Origin: Steromphala cineraria
Taxonomy: Eukaryota; Mollusca; Gastropoda; Trochida; Trochidae
Reading direction: 5' to 3'
Length of the DNA stretch: 64,000 nt
NCBI GenBank assembly: GCA_916613615.1
Contig: OU744726.1
Location: 70,590,976-70,654,975, forward strand
Under the pieces are notes generated by a model. That model ran no database searches, had not been told where the DNA came from, and saw only the letters and a program-made list of their open reading frames with translations. Position 1 is the stretch's first letter. Each line of letters starts with the position of its first letter. Below, piece after piece: positions 48,005 to 59,469 of the stretch. The position numbers and the translations under genes are program-made.

Positions 48005-48364
48005 CCCTTTAGTAGTACGTTTTTTGATAATTTTATATTTTGATTTTTTCACTGATAATGGTACGTTAATGCTAAATGTATTATTTTGATAGTGTCAAAA
48101 ATTTCATTACACAAGCCAATTATCCATAGTCAAAGGACAAAGTATGAAGATTCAAATAAAATCCATTGGCGGCCATTTTATGTGAACACCTTTAATTCGT
48201 TTTGCGTAAGAAAAAGGAATTGCATGGCTAAACTTTACGTTATATATTTGAATTATTACTGCTCCATTTAGTTTAAATACATTGTCATTCAATTGGAACC
48301 AGTAATTTCATTTTCCTGACATCATCTTATATGCCACCTTAAAAACGTGCTATTGCCCCTTTAA
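48005..48364 (-). mobile_element. TTAA-type MITE, copy 3 (about 360 bp)
   Basis: The same interior as the other copies ('aaatccattggcggcc' and 'tttgcgtaagaaaaagg'). The right end is AAAACGTGCTATTGCCCCT then TTAA. The left end is worn ('ccctttagtagtacg'). It is inserted within interspersed repeat R. Confidence 0.85.
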
Positions 48365-48499
48365 TACTATTTTTATCAAACTCGTGAATGATTTGGTATC
48401 GAAACTCGCTTCCGCTCGTTTTATACGAAATCATTAACTCGTTTAATAAAGTAAGTATGAAATGGAAGGTCGTTTAGTATCCTCTATAGAACAAAGCAT

Positions 48500-49300
48500 A
48501 CATGTTAATCCTAGTGACAATCTCCCAGGGATCAACAGCGTACATTGAATTGAATCAACCGGGATACTGACTCACGTACCGGACGTAGCAAGCTTTTCAT
48601 CTGGATATATAAAGAAAACTACGGACATTGTCTGGAGACAGTATTCTTTAATTTCTAGTATTTAGTTATGCATTGTATAAGCAATGGTTGTACATTTTGC
48701 TTCATTGTAGTTTATAGTACAATAATTGTTAAATAAACAACGTACATGTGTACCTTTCAGTCTCTTAACAATATCTAACAATGCTTTTCATCTTTTTTGT
48801 AGATACGGGGAAACGTTTTCCGTCCTGGCAAATATTTGTAAATCTTTTGAAAACACATTGACGTAACCAAGGGAATAACAGACAAAATATTAATGTTCAA
48901 GCTTCTATTATCAGTCACGAATAAAAAAACGGTTCTTTAAACTAATAAGCTTAAAACGATTCCCAAAGCGTACATGTCAATAGATTATTCTATCAAAAAA
49001 CAAAAATTCAATTGATAAACGTTTTTTTATTGGAAGACGTTCCGGCAAAGGTTATTGATTATTTCTGTTTCTCTATGAACATCGAATCTGAAGTTAATAA
49101 ATGAAATTGGCAACTGAAACTGACAACCAATCACTTAATTTATTCCCTTATTAAAAGTCATATATATATATATATATATTAATTTTATCTATATGATATT
49201 AATGATATATTATATATTGATAATGCATAATGTATAAAGACAATTAATTAGATAATAAAATAAAAGTACCTTAAACAGGCTGCTTATTTTTCACTAGCTT
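48500..49300. other. AT-rich noncoding DNA with an (AT)n run
   Basis: An (AT)n microsatellite lies at about 49160-49180. No gene. Confidence 0.5.
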
Positions 49301-49307
49301 GCACTAG

Positions 49308-49865
49308 ATGGACACGTTGAATCACGTAGGATCACGTTGGATCACGGTTGAGCACTTTGGATCACGTTGGATCACGGAGGATCACGAAGGATCACGGAGG
49401 ATCACGGATGATCACGTTGGGACACGGATGATCACGTTGGGACACGGTTGGTCACGGTGGATCACGGTGAATCACGGTGGATCACGTTGGATCACGTTGG
49501 ATCACGACGGATCACATTGGATCACGGTGAATCACGGTGGATCACGGTGGATCACGGTGGATCACGGTGGATCACGGTGGATCACGTTGGATCACGTTGG
49601 ATGACGGTGGAGAACGTTGGAGTACGGTGAAGCGGTGGAGCACGGTGGAGCACGGTGGATCACGTTGGATCACGTTAGATCACGATGGATCACGTAGGAT
49701 CACGTTGGATCAAGGTTGATCACGGTGGATCACGTAGGATCACGTTGGATCACGGTGGAGCACGGTGGATCACGATGGAGCACGATAGAGTACGGTGGAG
49801 CATGGTGGATCACGTTGGAGCACGTTGGAGCACGGTGGATCACGTTGGATCTTGGTGGATCACGG
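49308..49865 (+). repeat. 10-bp satellite, consensus (GGATCACGTT)n, about 55 units
   Basis: Units vary among GGATCACGTT, GGATCACGGT and GGAGCACGGT. Open frames of 60-98 codons across it (DHGGSRWIT-type repeats) are artefacts of a 10-bp period lacking stop codons. The array runs directly into the SINE at 49866. Confidence 0.95.
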
Positions 49866-50119
49866 TAGTGAAGTGGTGAGCAAGCTAGCCTTTCACGACA
49901 AAGGCCCGGGTTCGAATGCCGGTGGAGACATAAACAAATTGCGATCTTGGTCTGAGTCTGTGGTGTGTCCCTGGACAAGGCACTTCATCCCCATTGCACT
50001 CAGTTCATACAGCTATTAAAATGGGTACCTGAAATAGGATGATAGCGCATGATCGCAGCTTTGAAAGTACCATGAGCACCTGGAAATAGCGCGATATCAA
50101 TATCCTCATTATTATTATG
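49866..50119 (+). mobile_element. tRNA-derived SINE
   Basis: The head resembles a tRNA gene, with an A-box-like 'tagtgaagtggtgagc' at 49866 and a B-box 'ggttcgaatgcc' at 49909-49920, about 28 bp apart. A central 'gtgtccctggacaaggcac' and 'aaatgggtacctg' region follows, of the kind shared among invertebrate SINEs. A short (ATT)n tail closes it at 50107-50118. RNA polymerase III promoter boxes are present; activity is unknown. Confidence 0.75.
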
Positions 50120-50716
50120 ATAAACTGAACGCTTGGGAAGATTATTTGAAATCAAAAAGGGACGATGAACTTAGGTGTTGTGGTGGTTTTGAGATGAACC
50201 AGATGGTGATGACGAAAGGGTAATCTGGAAATTTAAATTAACTGATTCGTAATCATTCCGTTTCCAGAGTAAAACTCCTACTTTGCTTTATTTGCCATCC
50301 TAACTATTTTTACTTACTTACCTATTTATTGTGATTGCATGTGTAAAACCTTCCCTTTGAAGTGATGCCTTAGTACCTTCTGCTTTCTCACAAATGTGGT
50401 ATAAATTGTTTCATGGAGACAAATTCTATTTGAACATTTCCTTTGAAGAAATGTTTTCTTATGGATAAGACGTCAAATAGATACGAATAGGTTATATTAT
50501 TATATATTCATTTTTATATTATTTCAAAATATAAAACATGAAGAACATAACAGAAGAAATAAAATGGAAAGGTTATATGGACATCAGACAATTTAATTGC
50601 ACATACCATACTCTTTAAAAGCCTCTCATAAATATTAATTGTAGCCGATAAACACATGCTGATGCTACTAGGAACATTGCTAAACTCAAACAATACTCAA
50701 AAAGTTTCACAACGAT

Positions 50717-51327
50717 CATTCTCTTCCCACAGAGGCAACTCAGTCATACCTGAATTAGCCTCTGTTCTATTACGCCTAGATCCTGGGGTTCCGGCAGATT
50801 GCCCTAGCGGCAAAAAGTTGTAACTTGAGATAGCTCCCTTATCTGCAGCCAATGAAAACACCTTTTGGATATCAGCGACTTTTGGAATTCTCAACGGTCG
50901 TACAGTGACTTTCGAAAGCATCATGCCTTTAGGTTTATTTTTCATTAACAGTGTGAGAGGGAAAATTTTTAAAAATCAGACATGGCTAGGGTTTTTCATT
51001 AGAAACATACTGTTTTATAATTGTGTAAATTGTTCTTTGTTTTGTGATAAATTTTATTTTAATAATTTAACAAATAAAAACTTATGAGAAGGTAAAAAAA
51101 CGATGTTTTGTAGAAGGAAGAGTTATCTCCCCTGAATGCCGAATCACCGGGAATAGCCGGGAGTAGCCGAGCTTTTGCGAATGATCCCTTATGAAACGGC
51201 GTCGCTGATTGCACAACTAACTTCGATTGCCTCCAATCAGATATCTACTTTTCTGTCCCGTGTAGTAGCCGTAATAGAACAGAGGCTAATTCAGGTATAA
51301 CTGAGTTGCCTCTGTGGGGAGGGAATG
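50717..51327. mobile_element. Inverted-repeat element, 611 bp, with perfect 9-bp duplication
   Basis: Terminal arms of about 60 bp are near-perfect reverse complements (50717-50776 and 51268-51327), both reading inward through 'cccacagaggcaactcag', 'cctgaattagcctctgtt' and 'ctattacg'. The flanks are CACAACGAT at 50708-50716 and CACAACGAT at 51328-51336. The 9-bp duplication fits Mutator-like (MULE) elements, although the family is not recognised. No transposase is encoded, so it is non-autonomous. The interior contains 'gctgattgcacaactaac', also found near 27044 and, reversed, in the 60.3 kb element. Confidence 0.85.
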
Positions 51328-51329
51328 CA

Positions 51330-51600
51330 CAACGATATGATATTGATTATTCATATGAATTTATATTAGTTTGTATTTGTATGCATTGCAATTCAAGAAA
51401 TAAATAAAAAATTCTGATCGTTAGATAATCCATTTGTGAATAGTTGAACACTATTTTGGAGTTTTTTAATGTTTCCTGTTCTTAGAATACCAAAACTAAG
51501 GATGGAAACAATTATTGTTTCTTACCCAAGCGGACAAGGATATGCCGGGTATTGAAGTTTCCATAATGGTTAAATTTTTCAAAAAAATAACTCCTATTTT
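51330..51600. other. AT-rich spacer
   Basis: No feature recognised. Confidence 0.5.
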
Positions 51601-51947
51601 GATTGGTTGAAAGAACTTTTTTACATCCATTCGTTATTAACTTATATATGCGGCGCAGTGTGCGAGACTCGCCGCCAGCTGTACTCCACTAACGTCATAG
51701 CTCTATGACGTCAATCAGTGACGTCATAACATTTTCATCGAAAGCTGCAGTAGAGTCTAGAGCCGTGCATTTCCGTTCAATCGACGTCTTACTTTTTCTG
51801 TATGGTTTCGCGACAGTGCGTTGAATAATAACGGTTTTTGTCTACTATATCAAAATAATTTTGGCGATGAAATGCGATAATTAACAATAGACTAGTTCAG
51901 ATTTAAACGAAAGCTGCGAACTACTTACAGTCGCCCGTCAAGAAGAG
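51601..51947 (+). promoter_or_regulatory. Candidate promoter and noncoding first exon with CRE sites
   Basis: A comparatively GC-rich patch with TATATAT at 51643, two perfect CREs (TGACGTCA at 51706-51713 and 51719-51726) and a CRE half-site at 51690. It ends at GAGGTAAGA, a good splice donor with the intron starting at 51948. CREs bind CREB/ATF-type factors and are commonly near start sites. With TATA at 51643, transcription would start near 51670, and the exon would be a 5' untranslated exon. CRE palindromes also occur in repeats in this window, so this needs transcript evidence. Confidence 0.4.
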
Positions 51948-53933
51948 GTAAGACAAAACTTAATCGCATACATGTATGATTTCAATTTGTACTTTAGCAA
52001 CTGAGTGTGTGTTTTAATGTTGCCCTTTCTTTCCCTTTCTTACGCATCAACATGACCTTGGATAAGAAAAACACGAATTATCTGTGAATATCTATTTTGT
52101 GATTAGATGTGTTTAACTCGTTGCTGAACCTCTGAGTTGATCACAATAATCAACTCAGGACAGATAATCAGTATTCCTCGCAACTATTTGATTATTCTTA
52201 TAGTTATATTATGTTCATCTTCTTTACAATTATTAATCGATTTTGTTTTAGTGCAGAAAACAATACTCATATAAGTATAATGACACCAACCTTGCTCCTT
52301 ACTATATTACGAAATTACAGTGTTCATTATATCTTTATCACTCGTCAAATATCTTAACGCCTTATAATCAAACAAATCTCATTGCTGTTATTATAATGGA
52401 TGTACGTTCAAATACATTCACCTTGACATTAAAAAAAGTCAATGAAATTATCACGAATAGTGTTGTATAAACCTTTCAGTATGGAATAGATTAATTGAGT
52501 ACTAAGAAGTCAGTTGATTTTAAATATATGGAAAATAATTTTTTTATAAGAAGCTTCGAAGATCCTTGTCACGCACTCCTTGAGATACCATTAACATCAA
52601 CTATCAAATTGGTGGTATTGATTGTATTTTGACAGCCCCATCGGAAATAAAATAATCTCAAGAGAGTCCAGTTTCATATTATTTATTTTTAAATGTATAG
52701 AATACTGTAAGATAACTAATTAGTAACTTTGTAAGTTGCGTACAGTATACGTAATTCACCATACGTTTAACAATTCTAATGTACATTCGAATTGTAAAAC
52801 ACAAAATAAAACATTGAATTTAATATTTGCACTTAAAAATGAAAGTATCCATGTTAAATTTGGTACTCACATTATCAGCTTGATATTCGCAGGTTTATTG
52901 TCTTAGATTTAGACTAGGTTCTAGGCAACAGTTTAAAAGAATCTAATCCAAATATCGAAAGACACTGTTTACAAAACATATTAATTTGCGATTTGATAAC
53001 GACATACGTGTAGTATCAAATGTTTAAATATAGAGATTGATGATTGATTATTTTGGGATAACATAAATTTCTTCAATAATTTGGCATCTACCTTGGAGTT
53101 CTAGTACTCGAACATGTCCCACTATTGATAAAGAGAACGCTAACGGTAAAATAAACATGAAGTGTGTAAATTTACTCCTTCAAAAAAGGAGAAAACTCTT
53201 TGGTTGATCACAGAAACACCAGAAATAACTATCGACTAGAGCACACAGCCAAGTATGTCAATAGCCTTTAATTCTCATATACTCAACAGTAAAATTATGT
53301 TATCACAAATGAAAATTACTCTTCACTAGTACGCTAGAAGTTTGAATTAAGCAGGTCTAGTTTATAAACCAAACCAAACAAAATTCTAAACGCATATGTG
53401 CGAGACCACGTGTTCCAAAGTGAGTTGAGGCAAAAACAAAAAATGTCAAAACTCTCATTTTGATACTTATACACCCTACAGTCATAAATATTGTACATTG
53501 TATAAACTCACAAATGCCCGAGACGACACATACATTACAATTCCAGAAGAGCGGGGACATCAGCTGCAGTTTCCAGTGCTTTGGTCAAAAAAACATCTTA
53601 TCGTGAGAAATTGAAATCATGCTGGCCTACCTTTCATCACCTATAAAAGACTTACAAAAATGATAATACATTAATGTGCCTCAAAACTTGGGATTCCAAA
53701 GGTAGAGTAAAATACGGTTTGAAACATTTCATTTCAAATTGACACAATCTTTCTAGGAGGTAAAGGTCATAATAGAAATTGATTAAACCATTAAAATCCT
53801 TATATTACTTTTACAGGGATTAATAACGTATCAAATAACAGTCATGCATCGTGTCCCGTTACATAATTATTGCATGACAATAAAGCGTTAGCACAACCTG
53901 GCGTAATTAGTGGCATCTATTCATTTACCACAG
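51948..53933 (+). other. Presumed intron; AT-rich noncoding DNA
   Basis: It lies between the 51948 donor and the 'atttaccacag' acceptor at 53933. No repeat family from elsewhere in the window is recognised in it. Confidence 0.35.
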
Positions 53934-54066
53934 CATGTTCCAAGATAAAGTAGTGGCCTTGTCATTTGTGATCGACGAACAGGTCGGAGATGAGACAAGA
54001 AGATATCATCCACGAATGCTTTTAATTGGGATCGCTCCAACCTCTGTTTGTGATACTGCTAAATTG
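53934..54066 (+). CDS. Candidate coding exon with start codon, function unknown
   Basis: After the acceptor 'atttaccacag', an ATG at 53935 opens 44 codons (MFQDKVVALSFVIDEQ, later RRYHPRMLLIGIAPTSVCDT). These end exactly at TTG followed by the consensus donor GTAAGT at 54067, giving a phase-0 boundary. Codon content is noticeably less AT-biased than the flanks, and the antisense frames contain stops. I recognise no domain. It could be the second exon of a gene starting at about 51.7 kb. Confidence 0.4.
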
Positions 54067-54779
54067 GTAAGTTTGAAACGTGAACCATTATAAACTTGAT
54101 ATTTGATAAATTAGTAGCTAGCAGATGACATGAAATCTATGTCTTGCTGTTTTTTTAAAAACATTATGTTAACTAATAAATCATTAATTGGAAAATGTTA
54201 CCATATTGAGAGAGCTAGCGTTATTTAATATAACTTCAAATGTCTTTGGTTTTGTTTTCCATAATTTTTCATCTTCAATTTCGAAAGCATTGTGGAAAAT
54301 CTATAAAATAAGTACAAATTGAACTAAAATTAAAGGTTGTGAATCATTTTGAATAACAAATATGACGATAGATGAGTGTTTGTACGTGACCGTGAATGAA
54401 GAACATATTACTCCAAACAAAATATTGATAATCAGATACGATTGTAGGATGAACTACGTCTCCATGCTTGCATTTCCTTCTCCTACTTAACAAAATAAAA
54501 AAGTCATTTGTCATGTCCTTTATAATCCAACACTGATAGAATGTAGGCCGTCTTGTAATCTTGGAATGAAAAGACTTTCAAAGAAATTTAGGTATTTTTT
54601 CTTTTAACGTACTGAATACCGAATCACTCAGCTCTTGCAAAAATGATTTAACAGGATGCTGTTGGTATTCTGTTTACTCACATGAGCGATTTAAACAAAA
54701 CATGTTACGAAAAATCATACTTTACTTGTCAAATGTTCAATTTTTTTGACTGGTCTAAAAGTCACTTAATTACTCAATG

Positions 54780-55250
54780 TCGTTGTTTGCAATTTGTTCT
54801 AGTTATATAGCAAATCAATAATAGCTAAAAAATATTAACATCAATATTAGGACCAACAAGAAAAAGTTAAAAGGTTATCAGAAGATGGAAAAGACATTTC
54901 AGCTCCATATTTTCAACAATGACGTTGGTCTAAAAGTCATGTACTCAATGTCGTTGTTTGCAATTTGTTCTAATTATATAGCAAATCAATAATAGCTAAA
55001 AAATATTAACATCAATATTAGGACCAACAAGAAAAAGTTAAAAGGTTATCAGAAGATGGAAAAGACATTTCAGCTCCATATTTTCAACAATGACGTTGGT
55101 CTAAAAGTCATGTACTCAATGTCGTTGTTTGCAATTTGTTCTAGTTATATACATGTAGCAGATCAATAATAGCCAAAATACATTAAAATCAATATAAGGA
55201 CCAACACGTAAAGGTTAAAAGGTTATCAGCAGACGAAAATGAAAAAGATT
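54780..55250 (+). repeat. 171-bp tandem repeat, about 2.8 copies
   Basis: 'gcaatttgttctagttata' recurs at 54790, 54961 and 55132, exactly 171 bp apart. The first two units are almost identical, the third diverged. A distant relative of the 3' part ('tcaactatggtgtttgtcat' type) occurs at 58500-58545. Confidence 0.9.
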
Positions 55251-55654
55251 GAAGTTGGACTTTTCATCTCCTTAACTTCAACTATGGTGTTTGTCATAAA
55301 TAATTCTAAAGTTTAGCCTGAGCTTAGCATCTTGCATTAAACATCCCTTGAAAATTGTTTTACGTAACACATATTCTCTTTTGTTGATAGTAACGAAAGC
55401 TGGTTGAATGAAATTGTCCATTTTTGTTTCCTTTATCAACCATAGATATTGGTGACTATTTTGTTGAATTTATAAAAAAAAACAGAACTTATTCAAATAC
55501 CTTCTTGTTGAATGCAAACAGAAATCAAAGTGTATGATAACCATTTGTACTCAAACAATCTAAAATGTGTGTGTTTTGGTTGACATTGCCCTTACCCCTT
55601 GGGGGTAGCGCTACAGGTGTAGTTCTGCCATAAGAATTCATTATTTATCAACCA

Positions 55655-56720
55655 TTGGGAGATGTTCACACTGGACCGTATGATTTTTTTTATTATTTTC
55701 CATTGGACCGTATGATCGTACCCAGTCTAAGTTAGACCAACTTTTTGACCAAACTAGATTTTGTTAAACTCAAACCCTTGGTCAAAGTATGTATTATGAA
55801 GACCACGTTTTAGTTAACCAACTTAATGGACCAGGTTTGAAGGTATTTTTAAAGTTCGTTTCTTAATTGTTCCCAAAAGTGGTAAATCTGTTGCGTTGAT
55901 TTTTACGGCGACGAATCGATTACAATGGCTATGGATTAGGCAATACCATTCTTCCACCACGAGACCAGCAAAATGGTGACGTTGCTGCTCCGAGTCTTAC
56001 ACCTATAGGACAGAGAGAGGTAGTCATCCTTACCGTATTAGCTTGATTGGCTTCTCCTCTCCGTGTGCATTTGATATACAGTGTTTGATTGTAAGGAATT
56101 AGTGCGTCAGGTCATTTCTAAGAGGCTATATGGTTTGACAAGTGAGCGGTTGGGACGTTTCTCTCAATCACATTAGAAATACAACAAGGAATGGACAAGA
56201 TGATGGTGTCCGATGAATGCAATTCGTTAAAACTCTTTCTGCAATGCAATGACCAGTCGTTGGTGTGTCTTGCGTATATTGTTGATTAAGTTCACACCTT
56301 TGATGTCCTTGATGACATTTTTTGCTTGAGCTCTCGCGTTTGAAAAATCATTATCAGCCTTCTTCGGAACCACGAATTAACAAGATCTTTGTGTATGGGA
56401 TTTTGCACCTCGCATCATCACGTCGTCTCAACCGAATCTTTTGACGTTTGATATCAGGTTGTGGCAAAAATAACTTTTTTCTTCCGGAAAACAATCCTAA
56501 AATGTTAAAATTGTTAGTACTGACGAATTTGTGATTTATTACTGAATTAAACTTTCCTATCTTTTCCTAAAGTTCATGATTTTACAACGTCACTTAATAC
56601 GATTGCTTCTTTTGGAGCCACCGAAGACAGTGGCGATAACCGGCTTTCTTGGTCGAATATACACTTCATGTTCTGTGATGTTTGGTAAACCTTTTTACTA
56701 AAATCAGGGATATAATAAAT
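55655..56720 (-). pseudogene. Decayed DNA-transposon segment, possibly Harbinger-like
   Basis: The left edge has 'gatgttcacactggaccg' and a 'gtctaagttagaccaactt' stretch of the type seen in Harbinger/PIF ends. On the minus strand, 56362-56225 is open for about 46 codons and includes NARAQAKNVIKDIKGVNL, which loosely fits the C-terminal N-R-A-x-x-x-x-VI-x-x-x-x-G segment of Harbinger transposases. It is followed in another frame by DTIILSIPCCISNVIER. Other coding-like stretches lie at 56705-56590 and 56490-56360 in different frames, with a TACTAAC-type branch site between them. The evidence is suggestive only; it could instead be a broken host gene on the minus strand. Confidence 0.25.
55899..56045 (+). 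other. Open stretch on the plus strand, possible exon
   Basis: About 48 codons are open after a TGA, including GNTILPPRDQQNGDVAAPSL and then TPIGQRE before a weak donor-like GTAGTC near 56018. The composition is protein-like, but the opposite strand is also open, so strand and reality are undecided. Confidence 0.2.
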
Positions 56721-57326
56721 ACTCTGTAAAACTCTGGCACCATAATGGCAAAAGTTTGTGACCCGGATGAAGAGGATTAATGTTTTCGTGACAACTCTTT
56801 GATAACTCTTTTAATGCATATGCTCTTTAGGACGGAAATGGTTTACAGGAACCAACCAAATAGATGCCAGACGACTGCGAATCATAAATTTTCGGTTTCA
56901 ATTTGACCTATGAGGACGTTTTCATTATCGATACTTTGTCGTTGCATAATGATAACATTTATCCCATGTTTAATTGGGTAACAACATTTGAAACAATGCA
57001 TGCCTTTCGTTGCTTAATGAACCCACATTATCTAGGGCATACTTTACCAGAATTTTGATTTAGATATTTTCTAAATGTCATTTTTCTAAAAACCTTTTTA
57101 CATTCTTCACAAAACGATAAAAAGTTTTAAGATATCGCTTTTTTGCACTGAAGCTGTAAATAAAGATCAAATAGAAATTAGAATTGTTAATATCATTGTT
57201 TAACAATTGAAATTTGAAATTTAACTTCATGATGATGGTTTGTACACAAAATGATATAAACAAGTAAAATGTCATATTCATAATATGTATGCTATATTAT
57301 GAAAAGTGGTCGATGTGTTATTTTAG

Positions 57327-57519
57327 TCCTGAGTCTTTTACCAATGTTAAACTACCCCCTGGCAGGTTTACATTCTTTGACAGAACGCGGTCTAAGATAA
57401 AACTTGATTCGATAATACCGGATCCGTTTAAACACCGTAGACCAAGTTTAGAGAAAAACTATGTACGATCATACGGCCAACAGGGAATCCAGTGGCATAA
57501 GTATTCGAATTTAATGTAG
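57327..57519 (+). CDS. Candidate terminal coding exon, function unknown
   Basis: A 'gtgttattttag' acceptor at 57326 precedes an open frame ending at TAG 57517-57519. About 64 residues are encoded, including PPGRFTFFDRTRSKIKLDS, then IIPDPFKHRRPSLEKNYV and GIQWHKYSNL at the end. The segment is basic, aromatic and proline-rich, and its codon use is richer in G and C than the surroundings, unlike nearby chance frames. The exon would need two bases from the upstream exon for its first codon (phase 2). ATTAAA at 57680 could be the polyadenylation signal. It may be the end of the gene proposed from 51.6 kb. Family not recognised. Confidence 0.45.
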
Positions 57520-57529
57520 ACTCGAACGA

Positions 57530-59460
57530 GTAGTGTGAGGTTTTAAATGGATGATTTAGAGCGATAACAAGTCCGCTATATACCGCTGAATTCCAAACAC
57601 AGAATGTCGATCTCCATTCTTCGATCTAACTATTTAAGATTGAACTACATGTATATAGATTTAGTTCTCTACAAAACCCATTAAAAGCCAATCTACACAA
57701 AACTATAGCTACATTGATGTGTGCAATTTTCTTATACATATATATATCATTATTATTAGTTCGCATTTACTCGGTTGTGCTGTGTCATTTTGCATGTGCT
57801 CTATTTCCAAGAACCTACATTTAGTTCAGTATGGACGTATTTGGGAAGCTCGAACGACGTTACTTGCAACAGGGCTCTGACATTGCCGACAATTTCCAAA
57901 TGCTCCAACGGGAGCTCACTCTATTCAGTTGACTTTAACATTTCTTGACGGTTGTTAGCGTTTAGAATATATATAGAACTGCATACATTCACAAACCTCA
58001 CGTCGGTATTATGACTGTATTGGTGTTTTAGATAAATTTGAGGTAAGTATATTTCGTATTGCCATTCATTCAGTATTCTGATTCTGTGATATTCCGTCCG
58101 TTTGAACTTTTTCGAGACCATTATAATCTAACCCCTTGTTATGGAATTACGGATCTGATCTGTTCCCACTATCGTGTATTGTGTGACAGCAATCAACCGT
58201 TAAGTTTATGCAAAGTTTGATGAAATTTAATGAATTACATGTTTGTGAATGAAAAAAGTATTTTGCGCAGTTGTGGTAAAATTTCATTTTGATATGGTTT
58301 ATGGGAGTATTGTCACTTTTCTTCAATTTTGCATATCAAGTTATCAAAGGAATTTGATTTATGTCTTTGTTATCTAGTTCTTTAAAGTAGTTTTAGCTTT
58401 GAAAAATTATAGTTGATACTATTAAAATAGTGTTATTAGAGTCATAAAAAATGATTAAAAAATTATCAGATGATGGAAACACATGTTTATCTCTTTTTAC
58501 TCTCTTTCTCGTTTTACCTTCTTAATCTCAATTATGGTGTTTGTCATTAAATATTTTGATAACACTATCCACCTAAAAAATCTGTTTGTTTTTTTTAAAT
58601 TCCCTTAAGGGAGAAAAACGGAGTTTTGAAATTCTTCTTTGTTATAATTGTTATTTAAGTAAAACTGAGAATGAATTCTGACAATACCAAACAAAAAGAT
58701 TATTTTGTTACCGTAATGTTGTAACATAATTTTACATTCTGAATTATATTATCTGTCAAAGGCACCACACATCAGAACACATTGTATTAGATCTTTCTTT
58801 TAGAAGTTACAACTTCTCTAATACATTACAGATGAAAAATTGAATTTTAATGTTCGATGGACATAATATTAATCGCGTAATCAGTTTTACTAATGCTTCA
58901 ACAATTGACATAATAAGAAGCAATTAAACAGATAAAATTTCATTTGTTTTCGACTAAAAACTGATATTTGATAAAGATCAGATGACATGAAACATGAAAA
59001 GTACTTTGTAACCTTCACAATCCTGAATTTTTAATATTTGAGGTAGATCGTTACTTAACAAGGTAATGATGTAAAAGATAACATCTAATTCATATATCAA
59101 TCACTCTTCAATCTAAATTGAAATGATGAAAAATATTTTGAAAATTTAATGATGTATCACATTTCAAACGGTCTGTTACAAATGAACAATATTACCAGTG
59201 CTCCTATAATACCACCCCTTATCTTGTCTTATATAACGACAGTATACATAATGGAAGTAGTCCGTCATAATTAGCATAATAGGACAGATAAGATACGGTA
59301 AGAGACGGATGTTATAGATGATAATCTTCTTTGTTTTGGCGAGAATGCGGTCTAAATTTATGTATGAATGAAGTTAATGGCACATGAAAGCCTCGTCGTA
59401 GACCATATTTTTATGTTGTATATATTAATCTAAAATAGTCAAGGTCTTTCATATCAAGTG
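57530..59460. other. AT-rich noncoding DNA
   Basis: 58450-58560 resembles the tail of the 171-bp repeat region (about 55210-55310), and 58950-58990 resembles 54095-54145 ('gatatttgataaa', 'cagatgacatgaaa'). No supported gene. Confidence 0.45.
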
Positions 59461-59469
59461 GTCAAACCC

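Larger units (their letters stand above)
47618..48495 (+). repeat. Interspersed repeat family R, copy 2, carrying two insertions
   Basis: It matches 31223-31518 in three blocks (47618-47717, 47917-48004, 48365-48495). The breaks are filled by a retrocopy and by a TTAA MITE. CRE palindromes lie at 47642 and 47666. The start 'actagtgtaataacac' is the uninterrupted version of the site that holds the MITE in copy 1. Confidence 0.8.

Noticed and set aside
49308..49879. Overlapping plus-strand frames encoding DHGGSRWIT repeats
   Set aside because: These are products of the 10-bp satellite read in three frames; there is no start context, splice site or non-repeat coding flank.
49866..49935. Functional tRNA gene
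   Set aside because: A and B boxes are present but the cloverleaf does not close and the sequence continues into a SINE body and tail.
54790..55250. Centromeric satellite because of the 171-bp period
   Set aside because: There are only about three units with no array; the length coincidence with primate alpha satellite has no meaning here.
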